A stretch of 64,000 nt of DNA. Source: Tetrapyrgos nigripes (taxonomy: Eukaryota; Basidiomycota; Agaricomycetes; Agaricales; Campanellaceae). How positions within the stretch are numbered: position 1 is the stretch's first letter; every line of letters begins with the position of its first letter. Below are positions 1-11,325 of this stretch, piece by piece. The stretch is taken from NCBI GenBank assembly GCA_013368315.1, contig JAACJM010000173.1:1-64000 (forward strand). Reading direction: 5' to 3'. The position numbers were made by a program, and so were the translations under genes. Under the pieces are notes generated by a model, which did not search any database, had not been told where the DNA came from, and was given only the letters and a program-made list of their open reading frames with translations.

Positions 1-519
1 AGCCAGCATGTACTCATCCTCCTTGTCAAAACCAAAGGGAGGATCTTCCCAGGTCAAAGAGCCACAGGACAAGCCTACTCGCCCGGTTATAGATGCTCGA
101 AATGCCTCCAAGTGATGGTTCAATTCAATCTCGTCTTCTCGGGCATACAAAGAACCCCATCCTGAGAGGATCCATCATTTGCTGAACATGACATCCTTAC
201 AGGCTTGACGGTCCGTTGGCAGTATGAGAAGGGGAAGACCTCCACGAGGTTCGATTTGGTCCTGCCTGAGAAACGGTAAGTAGTGGTAAGCATATATGTG
301 TGACGACGATCACCAATAGTACGGTGGCTCTTCTGCTTTGTAGACCCAGCTCCAATCACCGCTGCACCCATCTGGATCCTGTGGTAGCACAAAGGCCTGT
401 TCAACGAGGAGACGATATTCCTGGGTTTTGCTTTCATCTTGGCTTTCATCTTTGGACCAGCTGTCCCGGCCCACGCGGTGGCAAGGTGAGGGGGCAGATC
501 CTGGTTCTGTGCCTGACAT
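1..519 (-). pseudogene. broken gene fragment, 5' part, runs off window edge
   Basis: Reading on the minus strand from an ATG at 519, an open segment (start MSGTEPGSAPSPCHR) runs to about 346. It is followed by an intron-like stretch with a pyrimidine-rich acceptor near 270. Coding then resumes (DQIEPRGGLPLLILP) to the window edge with good codon texture, including EDEIELNHHLEAFRAS and GSLTWEDPPFGFDKED. The second block holds an in-frame TGA near 175 with no intron long enough to remove it, so I read this as a decayed or mis-sequenced gene. The product is not recognised. It is truncated by the edge. Confidence 0.4.
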
Positions 520-1180
520 AGAGTCTTGAAGGGAATCCTAAAACGAGGTAAGTGTGGGGGGAAAAGTCAATCAAGAGAGGAGACCACCTTGGGAGTCATC
601 TGGCGATAGCGTCGATGTGGGTGGGAGGCAAGAGCCAAAGCGTGATCTAGAGGTGATGGCTAATTTCAAGGAAAATTGGGTGAGACGATCAGACGCAAAA
701 CCGTGCTCTTCCTAGCCCAGTCGGGTCCTCAGTCCTCACGCGGACTTGGCATAGCCTAATGGTCGACGTAAATGACATACGAGACGCGTGGCTGAGTGGA
801 GTCGGACCATCACTGCAGGACCTGGAGTAAGAGAGTGCTATCAACCGCACATATGTATACAGATCCGAGATTGCTCCATGCGTGCAACTACAAACCGCTT
901 AGGCCAGCTTAGGTCGGCATGGAAGGATTGATCAAATACAACGTTAATTGCCCATGATATTGACCCAACGGGCGCAGCACAAGTTAGACTCGCGGTTGAG
1001 ACACGTATGTCCGAGTCGCCAGTCTAACTTGGTTATGTACATTACCAGGATATCTGAAATGGAACATCGGTAGGTTTAGACTAGTATAACTGGCAGTGAC
1101 TATGGGCAATTGCAGATGTGACTGGATCGCTACTGTTCTTAAGGTGGAAGCACAATGTTACTATGTATACTACTTAGACC
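520..1180. other. no gene seen
   Basis: No ORF with convincing codon texture or paired splice sites is visible between the broken gene and the satellite block. Confidence 0.5.
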
Positions 1181-2600
1181 ATTTCACATCACACACTACT
1201 CGGACGACGTAGATCCTTGGTCCGGAGTAGGGATACCGGCCATTTGACATTGCACCATCAACAGATATGTATCCGAGGTACATATTAACCCTAGCTATAT
1301 ACATCTCGTCACTATCACGAAAGGTAAGGCTCAGTCTTGGGTTGTCACTGGGCTGCCTGCATAACACACACTTGCGCGACATACACCCATAGTCCAGTAT
1401 AAGGACACCGGCCAATGGACATTGCACCATCAACGAATATCTATAACACCCATGGCTATATACATCTCGTCATTATCAGGGAGAGCTAAACACTCAGGCT
1501 CAGGCTTGGGTGGTCATTGGGCCACCTGTACAACTCACACTTGGGCGACATACATCTGTCGCCCGGTATAGGGATACCGGCCATTGCACATTGCACCATC
1601 AAATATCTATTCAACGGATAGATCCCCCGTAGTTAGAGAAATCTCATCATTGTCAGGAAGAGTTAAAGGGTCATGCTCAGGCTTGGGTGGTCACTGGGCC
1701 GCATGTATAATACACACTTGAGTGACATACGTTCATTGGCCGGTATAGGGATACCGGCCATTACACTGCACCATCAACGAATATCTATCTAACGGATAGA
1801 TCACCCATAGCTATATACATCTGGTCATTATCAGGAAGAGTCACATGCTAAGGCTCAGGCTTGGGTGGTCACTCGGATTCCTGTATACCACACACTTGGA
1901 CGACATACTTCCATAGGCCGGTATAGGGATACCGGGTATTTGCATTGCACCATAAATATATCAATCCAAACTATATAAATCCAGTCACTAAACTTTAACT
2001 GTATACATATTGCTGAACATTGCAGGCTCAGGCTTCGGGCTTCACTAGTCACTGGCTGCCTGTATAACACACTACTCGGACTACATAGATCTCCGGGCCG
2101 GTATAGGGATACCGGCGATTGGACATTGCACCATCAAAAAATATCTATCCGATGTATGTATCATCCCTAGCTTATAGCTTTGGACATTTTCACGGAAAAA
2201 GTAGCTGGCTCAGGCCTGGGTGGTCACTGGGCTGCCTGTATAACATACACTTTGAAGACATACGTTCATGGCCCGATATAGGGATACTGGCCTTGTCACA
2301 TCGCCCATCCACCAGTATCCATCTCATATATACATCAATCCCACTATATACATGTATTCCTTACTAAAAAATACATGCTCACGCCTGGGTGGCTACTGGG
2401 CTGCCTGTATTGTAAACTACTCGGACGACATAGGCCCATGGGCCGATATAGGGATACCGGCTATCCACACTCCAGCATCAACCAAAATCTATCTCGTATA
2501 TAGATATATTCTAACCCTTTGCATTTCGTCATTGGTACTAAAGATTACAGGTTTAACCTTGGGTAGTCACTGCGCTGCCTGTATTATATACATATATGCC
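1181..2600. repeat. ~175-bp tandem satellite, about 8 diverged units
   Basis: The landmark GGATACCGG and its variants occur at about 1231, 1403, 1572, 1749, 1927, 2107, 2282 and 2452, giving periods of 169-180 bp (mean about 174). Units share the blocks CATTGCACCATCAA, TATATACATCTCGTCATT and CTTGGGTGGTCACTGGG. Several units carry the hairpin CCGGTAT-AGGG-ATACCGG (7-bp arms, 4-nt loop). ORFs called across it are by-products of the repeat. Confidence 0.9.
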
Positions 2601-3100
2601 ACAAAGGCCTCGATCGCGCATGAACTGTTTGCGCTTCCGGCGCTCTTAATTGTGAGCAATGACATATACGTCATTGCACACCATATACATATATGCCAAC
2701 GGGCTGCAATGTCGTGTCGTCCTCCATCCGGCAGTATATCTGGACTAAGCGAACAGTTCTATGGATTGCGCTATGCCTACAGTATACTCCCTCTTAGTGC
2801 ATACCCCTCCGTCAAGGCCAAAAACACTGCCATATATGATATACGTATATCATGCCCCATCATATACATATATGCCAAATGGCGCCAATCCCCTGCAGAT
2901 CGCCGTCATTCAGCCGACGGTATGTCTGTATTAAGCGAACGGTCTTATGAGCCCTATGTCCGCGTCAGAGATCGCATCAAACGATGGCCCGATGGTCAAG
3001 CAATCGGTATCCCATTTTGGGGCTAACTCCGGCTTGCCGAGTGGTGCCGCTTGATGGGTAGCACACTGTCCTAATCCCCACCGATATACCTACATGGCCG
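2580..3100. repeat. degenerate continuation of satellite with TATACATATATGCCA motif
   Basis: The motif ATATACATATATGCCA recurs near 2586, 2684 and 2862. The sequence between is only loosely repetitive and looks like a diverged edge of the 175-bp array. No gene is supported here. Confidence 0.5.
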
Positions 3101-3203
3101 CAAGCTAGCCAGGCCGGACGCAACCCGTGAATGTCCCTATATGGGTTCTGGGGTCACTCCACTGGTATACAGATATTGGTACCCTATAGGGTGCACAGAT
3201 AGC

Positions 3204-4040
3204 TTGGCAGATGCAGGAGTAGAACTGGACCACTCTGCTATTCAGCATCTTGAACAGTTTGGCACAGCACCTAGGATCCATGGATCTAAACGGAAACTGC
3301 TCCAGGTGAGAAATTAACTCCCAGGAGAACCCCCATTGACCCCTGTCAGCTTGGAGAAGAGAAGTAAGCAATCAGTCTGTGGTGCATGTGGCGCAGGAAA
3401 TGAGTGTAAGTACCAAACGACCTGACAGTTGGGGTACCTTCTTCGGACAGCTCCACGACGCTGGCATATGTTTGTTATCAGCGGCAAACTGATCCTTCAA
3501 TTTTTAATCTTTGCATTGTGGATGTCCGCACATGATGGTCAGAATGAATCAAAGAATCTCATCACTGTACCCCAGATTTTATCAGCAACTCTTGATTTTC
3601 AGTAAATATCTACCTCATCACAAACTCTAACTATGTATACTTACTGCAGAGCTTAGTGATAGACCAGCGTCTTCCAAAGCTTCCTTGAAAGTGACCTGCG
3701 AGGGCAGGGAGGAGCGTGGGATATCCGCCCTTCCTAATTAGGTATGCACCCTTAGTCAGCTTTAAGTGGCCACATACAGCGCATTAGTAGGTTCGGCTCA
3801 AGATGGACTTGAAGTTCGGAGAAAGTCATTGTCACGTCACGCTAAGAGTTCGAGTCTTAACCCTTAGTTTCGAATCCTGATTAAAAGTTCGGTGAGTGGC
3901 ATCAGAGTTCGGAAAATCGAGGCTGTCACATGTCACGCTGTAAGAGTTCGGAGAGGTCAAAAATAGCCTCAAGAGTTCGGAAATTGCGGAAAATGGTCAA
4001 GAAGTTCGGGAAATAATATTGTCCATGATTGACTGGCATA
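3204..4040 (-). mobile_element. truncated copy of the TATGCCAGTC-TIR element
   Basis: This segment is the reverse complement of 17168-18002, the left arm and centre of the TIR element described at 17168-18703. It ends at 4040 with the full terminal sequence GACTGGCATA. The other arm is missing: similarity stops at about 3204 next to unrelated sequence. The intact end abuts the Copia reverse transcriptase, which is broken exactly there. Confidence 0.85.
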
Positions 4041-4595
4041 CCGTCCAATCGCAATGCATATACCCATCGCATCGTAATGACTTTGATGTTTGCGGGTCGT
4101 TGCACTGGTGTAAAAGCCTTTCGGTTATTCAAACGTGAAATCTCCTTCTCCATAGCGGGTACCCAAAGATCTGGTCGCTGCATAGCTTTTCCATATGAGC
4201 TAGGAACCCAAGTATTTTCGGGTTCAAGAATAAATGATTCGGTTTTCGCTTCATGTGCAGCTGGCGTGTCAACTTCTTCATCAATTTCAGGCAGGATAGG
4301 ATATTCCGTAGTCCAATCCTCTCCTCTACGCTCAGCTTCAGCCTCTCGTTCTTGATATTCCCGAGATTGTATTAGACGTTGGCTGATATCACCAGTGCGA
4401 GTTGATCGACGTGTCGGTTCATTACCCCATATTTCAGCTTGGGTCCGTCGGGTGCGAGGAGCTCTAGGAGCTGCAGGAACAGGTGGAATAATATCATGGG
4501 CTTTGATTTGGTGTGGTGGTGTACTAGGAGGTTCTGGAGAAGCCAGACCGGACGTGTCTGATGATGAATCATGTGATTGTGGCAGCGGGGGCGAG
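4041..4595 (-). pseudogene. Copia pol, linker and start of reverse transcriptase (continuation of 8770-11102)
   Basis: The minus-strand frame gives a proline-rich linker and then PSSYGKAMQRPDLW...EKEISRL and VITMRWVYALRLDG, the opening of the Copia-type reverse transcriptase domain. The frame ends where the 3204-4040 TIR element begins. Before the 4600-8769 element inserted, this segment was continuous with the gag-integrase part: removing the insert and one AATT copy joins RYVEF to SPPLPQ in frame. The catalytic YxDD block and RNase H are absent, so the element is dead. Confidence 0.85.
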
Positions 4596-5279
4596 AATTT
4601 ACCGTGTCGCACCAGCGTGCCACCACCGTGCCAGTGCCGTGTCAGCGTGCCACCGATGTGTCATCAGATTTAGCCGAGCCCCAGCTCAGGCACGCCGCCG
4701 ATCTTCGGTCTCGAGCCACGTTGAGCTTGTTTGAGCCGTCGATCGCAACTCCTTGTGGTTTTCGTATAGCGGCTGGATAGGTAAGTTGTATTCTAAGTGT
4801 AGTAGAAAGTATGTAGACCTTAAGTACTAATATTATTTCAATTTGCCCAATCAATATGCGGACGTTGTACCCCCGATGCTCAGGAGTAACCTATGTTATT
4901 TTGATTTTGATTTTCAGTTTCTCTCTGCGCTGCGCAACGTATTCGGGGCTACGTTAAGCGTCCAAATTGATGGCATTCAGCCGCAGTATATAATAGGCTT
5001 TTAAACGTAGTTGTGCTGCTTTCACTCGCCCCCCCGAAAAAGACAAAGTCTGTGCCGCTTTTGCAAAAATCTACTGTGCAGGTCCTAGTTAGCGTTACCT
5101 TTAGCTTTACACATCTATGTATATTCAAATGTCTACAGGTTCTGTGTGCGCAATATGGACCTGAGCCGTATATTAAATGCGACTGACTGGGATCCGAGAG
5201 CGAGTATACAGCAGCTGAGAAAGCAGTATGGAGCAATAATAGGACTGCACGCGAGTTTGAGATAGGTGCTGTTTTTAAT

Positions 5280-6623
5280 CTCTTACTGAAACATCATATT
5301 CTCATTGCAATGATTTGCAGCAGGCGCATCGGTTGTGGATGCAGTGAAGGATAGAATGGATGTTGAAGATACCAAGGTTAGTACAACATTCTTTGTTTTG
5401 TAGCCATGGTTCTGAGACAATTGTTTCTGTGCATTCTCAGCTCAAAGATCTCCAAGAACTGTCTGGTGTAAGACATGATTTTCAAACAATGGAAACATTA
5501 TGGCAAGATCAGGTCACTTGATATATTCTGCGGTCATAAATTCAATCACTGACTTGGTCTATATCAGGATAAGACACTTGGGTCAACATTTCTTGAGGAA
5601 CAAGATATCCAGAATCTCAGGAACACTCAAGTGGATGGTCACATTATAGATGCATACTTCTCTATTTATTACCGCAAAGCGGGCCAACAACTTGGACTCT
5701 ACATCTTGCCAGCTATAGACAGGTACAAAAGGAATGAGTTGGCAGCATCAAAGGATCAGCACAAAATGCTTTATGAAATGGGTGAAAGCTGTGGTGTAAT
5801 ATTTCTTGACATGACTTCTGGAAATATCACTGATTATATTCATCTAGCTATGGGCTGATAAATCTCCAAAAGGGATTGTGCTTCCAATGTTTGTGGATGA
5901 TCATTGGATTGTTGGTACTGCAGATCTCACTTCACACAATATTGAGATATACACTACAGCATTCAAGAATTATGGTGCTCAAAGCCCTTATCGAGACATT
6001 CTTAAAGTAAGTATTTACAGCATACTCTCAGACCAAACAGTAGATTAAGTTCATGCTAGATTATGAAGTCTTGGATCAATTATGGATCACAAAATGTCCA
6101 TGATTTTTATCCTGCTTTTCGTGAATGGAAGGTTGAAGTCCATGTGAGTACTCTGAATTTTCTGTGTATACTTCACTTCTTGACAGGATTTTCTTAAAGT
6201 ATCACACTGATCTTCCAGATCTGACAGTCAGTGGTGTCTATGTTATTGGAGTTATTCTTCTTGTGGTTGTGAGTGGCTGTCAACCAGATCAAATTCAAGA
6301 AATTTTGGATCCCAGAATGCTGCCTCTGGTAGCTGCAGAGATAATGAGCCAGTTCCTTGACAATGCTATCAAAGTTCCACCATTGGAACCAGAGGCTGGA
6401 ATACATTTCAATATGTAAGATACCATTTGTGTTCACCTTCAAGCCAAATGCCTCAAATTTCTTTTTCAGACAATCAAACCTACTGGATACCAGGAGAAGC
6501 AAAAGACTGCAGGCCAAATTGGAAGCTGAACCACATTCCCTGAGGATGCAGAGCAAGGAGAATATCCAGACATTTAAATTGGGGAAAGGATCATACTATT
6601 GGGAAGAAATCAATGATGGTTGA
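5280..6623 (+). CDS. Ulp1-like (C48-fold) domain protein of the TIR element, Cys position is Ser
   Basis: Consistent splicing gives one frame: ..5376, 5441-5512, 5568-5795, 5848-6006, 6060-6143, 6200-6414 and 6470-6623 (TGA). The 5' end is unresolved, because an upstream TGA near 5190 suggests a missing exon. The His box is GIVLPMFVDDHWIVGTADL, followed by NIEIYTTA where an Asp would be expected. The segment matching the normal DCG nucleophile box reads DLTVSGVYVIGVILL, so Ser replaces Cys. It is homologous in order to the Ulp1-like end of the 23975-31208 element: LQELSGVRHDFQTMETLW against FQYLTGVRENFESMKHLW, and GKGSYYW against VGKRFNYW near the C terminus. It is probably a catalytically dead peptidase fold retained as cargo. 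Confidence 0.75.
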
Positions 6624-7259
6624 TTCTGTTATGAAGCTCTAAATTCCAAATAAAACAATATTGTCATAAAGTATTCTACTAACAAAGTGATATTGTACTC
6701 CTGAGAGAGTGTGAGGTAAAAAGTCAAGTAATAGGTTGGTCAGTGGAGCCAAGTATTAGCGGTAATTATGACTCCTCTGAGATGACAGAAGATAATACTG
6801 TAAGAGGACAATTTCTTGATTTCTACCCTCAGGAGCTATTCACCTCGGCTGAACAGTGATTTATTGTATAGACCATGTCCTCTCCCTATGTTTACACCAC
6901 CTCACATAGCACTGAACCTTTTGGATGCTGAGCAGTTGCAAATGTAAGGGGACAGTTTCTTTGTTCAACATAGGAACATTATCTTCTTGGCTTCTGGAGT
7001 CTCTTTTGCCATCATGCCCTTACTCCAAATTTAATTTCTACCTGTTGGATGGATTCCCATCTCCTCTGAAAATTTGATTTTGAGAGGGAATGTTCACTAC
7101 AACTGCTTTTATAAGACTTTCTGTAAGGAGACAATTTTCTGTTTCTTCCCTATGTCCTTTGAAACTAAATTAACAGATTGAATGAAATAGTATAGTACTT
7201 ATACTGGTTTGGATAAGTTGAAATTAACTATTTGTAGGAAATGGAATTTACTGGGTTAG
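6624..7259. other. intergenic between convergent genes inside the TIR element
   Basis: AT-rich sequence without a credible ORF. It presumably contains the 3' UTRs of the two convergent genes. Confidence 0.5.
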
Positions 7260-8262
7260 CTAAATAAGTTGCTGTAAATATACTGGTTTTCGTCTACGCG
7301 CTTCCTTTCGGATTGCCTCAAATACTTTCTTTCCCCTCTCCTTATCTGCCTTGGATTCCATGACACGTATTAACCAGCTGGGATGAAGCACCAGCTGGGT
7401 ATTTGTCATTCTCTCCTGCCGGTCACTTCCAGTGAAATCAACACCACGAACAATAAAATAAGACTCTCCACCGACAACACAATAGTACACTCGTCGAACA
7501 AGCAAACCTGTGTGTTCACCAACAATGATAACCATAAGTCCTTGCTCAGTATGAGCAGAAGGCCATTGAAGTGGTCCACAGATATTGGCTGGTACAACAC
7601 CAAGGCGAGGTCGGTGAGTGTTGAAGATTGCACCATCTGATACATGAACCCAGGCCTTTGCTTTTGGCTCCAATAAGCTGACTTCCAAGGTCAACCCATT
7701 TAGACGTGGATTGAGAATCCAGTGCTTGTAGAAATTCTTTGAGAATAGCATAAAATATAAAAGAATGAGTACTCACAGTGATTTCAGGCTGAGAGTCATA
7801 TTGGTCAGGAGTCCATGGAGCAGCAGCAGTATTAAGGCTGTCGACATTGACGTCAGAAGGAATGGGTGTAGTACTCCGTGGAACATTGATTGGAGCAGGC
7901 CAGCATTCAGGAGAATAAGGAACTTCACAAGGCATACAACAATAACCAGGGCGAAGTGAATATCCTTCGTGATAGTGCCGTAGTGGATCAATGTCATCTA
8001 GTGGCTGAAAATGACTGGAAGAGAGATAAGTTACATGAAGATCACATAGAGTACACACTTACTCAACATGACGTACATGGTCATAATCTAAGTTGATGCT
8101 TGGACAGACCTGGATGCCAAATTTCTGAAGCTCAACACGGAGTTGCAAGCCACTGTAATTTGGAAATGGTCGAACATCATGAACGATACCTCTGTATCCC
8201 TTCTCGCTACCCTTGACAACATAGACATGCTGTCCAATCCAAGGTGTTCGGCCAATATTCAT
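7260..8262 (-). CDS. KOW-type hypothetical protein of the TIR element, 3 exons, 300 aa
   Basis: Exons 8262-8063, 8014-7777 and 7724-7260 join in frame (903 nt, 300 aa) through GT-AG introns of 48 and 52 nt. Residues 8-30 (WIGQHVYVVKGSEKGYRG) have the KOW/Spt5-like beta-barrel signature, followed by a DYDHVRHV segment. The middle is Pro-rich. The C-terminal part has a second possible barrel (GLMVIIVGEHTGLLVRRV) and a basic helix (KERGKKVFEAIRKEARRR). I recall similar KOW proteins as abundant in mushroom genomes near transposons; their role is unknown, and nucleic-acid or ribosome-type binding is inference. The frame has no stop or shift, which suggests a young or maintained copy. Confidence 0.75.
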
Positions 8263-8769
8263 AGGCAGTACGAGTATGTAGATTGTATGAGAACTGATTT
8301 GCGTTATGAAGAAAAGGCTGAGAGTGCGTGAAAAGGGTAAAAGAAACCGATCAATGAGCTTGCTATATTAAATGCGTCGGGCATTTGCTCGCCCGCACCT
8401 GATGCGGATGGCCCGCACATATGACATCACAGTCCAGTTTACGCTGGCACGCTGGCGACACGGCAGTGGCACGTCACCGGCACGCCGGGTGGCACGTCAG
8501 TCCAATCACTGCCGTGCCACCCCGATAGATCTGCGTGTCGCCCGATGGATCGGGTCATACATTTTCGAAAGTTCAGAGTATAAATCTTACATTACTTAGA
8601 TATATCCTACACTGGTACGTTATACATGGTTTATACACCTCTATTGTCTACTAATACAACTTGAAATTTCCAGTATACTATTACTATACATTCAGATTGT
8701 ACATACATTTATGAAAACGACACGCCGACACGCCATAACGGCACGGCGGCAAGCCAGGGCGACACGGTA

Positions 8770-11102
8770 AATTCTACATACCGTTGTGGCAGTGATGGTA
8801 ATGCGGCTTTTGGAGTTGGAACCAAGAATGATAAGTCCTCACTCTCCCCCTCAACTTCAGAGGCCCATCGTCCTTCACCTTCAACAAATACTGCATCTCT
8901 GGACCGAATTACTTCATCAGATCCATCAACCTTGAATAATTTCGCACCACGGCCCTCATACCCAACGAATTGACATTTTATAGCACGGACATCCAATTTG
9001 CTATGTCCATGTTCCGCTGGGATATGTACGTATGCGATGCATCCCCATACACGCAAATGATCCACATTTTGTTTCTTTCCAGTCCACTTCTCCTCTGGAA
9101 TCTCATTCCCATGTGAACTAGGAAACAAATTGCCGACATATGTTGCCGCCATCCAAGCTGATGCCCACCATCTTCCGCCAAGATTTGCTTCGTTCAGTAG
9201 TGTTCGGGTAGCTGCGGTGAGAATACCTATGGCGCATTCTGCTAGTCCGTTGGACGAAGAAGAGTATGTGGCGGAAAATTCGTGAATGATACCATGTTGT
9301 TTGAACCAATCAATCCAAAGGTTGGAACGGAATTCTGGTGCGTTATCCGTTCGTATCCTTTTCAATCTATGGTTCGTTTGACGCTCCGCCACAGTTTTCA
9401 TTTCGTTCAATGATTGTAGAGTTGTTTCCGCCGTTCGATTTTTTAGACAGTCCGACATTCTCTTTGCTGTCCCTGCATCCACAACAACCATCGCATATAG
9501 ACATCCACCAACTGAAGGAATTCTTGATGGTCCCCATATGTCCAGTACCCATAAATCCAACGGATCTGTAACCACTTCTGTGCTGTCTGGATATGGTTCC
9601 TTTTTTGATTTTGCAAGTATGCAAGGTTCGCATCGTGGAAGACGAACTCGGTATGTGGTAAGCTTTAAACCATCAAGTAACTTTGAACCTTTGCTGATCC
9701 TATCGTTGTTGATATGTCCTCCCCGTCGATGCCACAATTTGTGTTCGAGCACATCACGTTGGGTGAGAAATGCTGCTGTCATCGTCTGGACTACTGGAAT
9801 GTGAACAATGGTCGCATTGTTGATGATGTATAGACCATCAGTGAGTTTCCCTTCCATTACTTCTTCCTTCTTTGCAGTCATAATCACAATCCTGCCTCCA
9901 CCAATCGTCATCAAGTAACCCTGAGCGTCAAGTGTTCCAATTGAAATGAGATTTGACGAAATCTCTGGCGCATGAAGAACGTTTCGCAATGTGAGTATGT
10001 GTTCGGTCCCTTTGTGAATTATGTGAATCCTGACATCACCACGTCCAACAATTTCGAAGTTTGTTCCTTTTCTCGACGACGATCCCAAAGAACCCTTTTC
10101 CGATACATATGTAATGAATGCATCACGGTCATGAAAGAAATGGTTCGTGGCACCAGTATCAGCAAGAATACGATTATTTGATAAATGATTGGTGCTTGAC
10201 AAGTTTTTCGCGACTAGAATTTCTGAAGATAGTGCGAAATATTTAGGTTCGCTTGTCGTTGTATTGTTGGCACTTGGCAAAGGTGCATCCCTTTTCCCTT
10301 TCCACCATTTCGGGTACTGACCCTGCTTTCCTCCCCCTAACTTGAAACAATCATCAATAACATGTCCAACTCCTTTGCAATTTGGATTTGTGCATTTCAA
10401 ATCCGGATTAGCAGGTCCTCGTCTCATTCGGTTGCCATTGGATTGGACGTTCGCTAACTGGGCTTGGAGTTGCTTCACTTCGGCTTGGAGTGCAGCAATA
10501 GAGTCTAACCCAGTTGTATTCGTCCCATCACCTCCGGTCTGCAAACGAACATATTCCTGGAGTCGATTGGCAGCGACATTGAAATTAGTTTCGCCTAGAA
10601 GATTACCGGTGATGATGTTCCATTCTGGAGTACGAGGGAAGGAATCGATGAATTTGGTAAGGAATTGGGTTTCCGAAATCACCGCACCAAAATCGGTAGC
10701 TTCTTTTCGAAGTTGGCGAAATTTCTCGACGTAACCGCCTTCACCAGTGATCTTCCCTCCAGTGTATCGACAGGAATTGAATGCATCTTCTTTTCGTTGC
10801 CTGGCGAGTGGAGATACAGCTTGGTATTCCTGCTGTAAGTGTGACCAAAGTTCATACGAGTTCTGTCCTGACGGAAATGCATAGGAATCTGGATTTTTGA
10901 TATTGCTCCAGATTGTTAGATATGCGACAGGTTCGCGAATCATGTATTCGAGTCGGGAAGGATTCGGGTTGTTAACGGCTGTTGGTGTCATGGACTGGGC
11001 ACTGGGCACTGGTTCGTTGCTCAACGAAAGCTTGATGGAGAATTTGCGAGTCTGCCGAGATGTCAGAATAGGATATATTCTCCCGGTATACGAAAAATGC
11101 AA
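8770..11102 (-). CDS. Copia-type retrotransposon gag-protease-integrase (5' part of split element)
   Basis: One long minus-strand frame. The gag region has the UBN2-like block SYELWSHLQQEYQ, then a zinc knuckle CTNPNCKGVGHVIDDC. The protease motif is ILADTGATNHFF. The integrase has a zinc-binding segment (LWHRRGGHINNDR...CEPCILAK) and a catalytic core (LDIWGP; RTDNAPEFRS; SSNGLAE). The start is uncertain because no LTR or primer site was recognised upstream. The last 20 or so codons of the raw ORF (below 8770) belong to the inserted TIR element. The frame is intact to the insertion point, so the Copia copy was young when it was hit. The remainder is at 4041-4595. Confidence 0.9.
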
Positions 11103-11325
11103 TCATTTAGGCTCACAATAAGACTCTTCAGGACGGTCAGGTCGAGCGGAAACAAAAGCAACGCGCGATGGCATTGAGGCTTCGGAAAGAACTATACAGG
11201 GGGCTTACTCAGAAACTCGAGTCTAGACTCCGGTTATACCGGCTACTTTCAAATATGTAAATATGTTCCCAGGATACGATAAGTGCAACCATTTGAGCTC
11301 ACAATAAGACTCGTCCTATAAATAG
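11080..11325. repeat. ~40-bp direct repeat upstream of Copia
   Basis: TGCAATCATTTAGGCTCAC near 11096 and TGCAACCATTTGAGCTCAC near 11283 are followed by AATAAGACTC in both copies. The second copy leads into GGACTCGTAA, one of the dispersed CTCGTAA tails. Possibly part of a decayed LTR. Confidence 0.4.

Larger units (their letters stand above)
4600..8769. mobile_element. 4.17-kb TIR element inserted in Copia, 4-bp TSD AATT, carries KOW and Ulp1-like genes
   Basis: The ends are perfect inverted repeats (TACCGTGTCGC at 4600 and GCGACACGGTA ending at 8769), flanked by AATT at 4596-4599 and 8770-8773. Excision in silico restores the Copia frame, so both borders and the duplication are secure. Subterminal zones (4600-4700 and about 8420-8769) are rich in GTGCCAC/CGTGTCG motifs of the kind that could bind a transposase. 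Inside are a Ulp1-like gene (+) and a KOW-type gene (-), convergent. No transposase was recognised, so the element may be non-autonomous. The superfamily is not assigned; a 4-bp duplication does not fit MULEs. Confidence 0.92.

Noticed and set aside
2268..3026. 252-codon plus-strand ORF over the satellite
   Set aside because: It follows the ~175-bp repeat and its degenerate edge and has Tyr/Ile-rich, non-domain composition. No splice or start context.
3830..3900. tRNA-like B box (GTTCGAGTC / TTTCGAATCC) in TIR elements
   Set aside because: It belongs to the repeated TTCGAAC-type subterminal boxes of the TIR family, and no A box or cloverleaf accompanies it.
8709..8769. C-terminal end of the 797-codon Copia ORF as retroelement sequence
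   Set aside because: These codons are the terminal part of the inserted TIR element; the Copia frame really continues at 4595.
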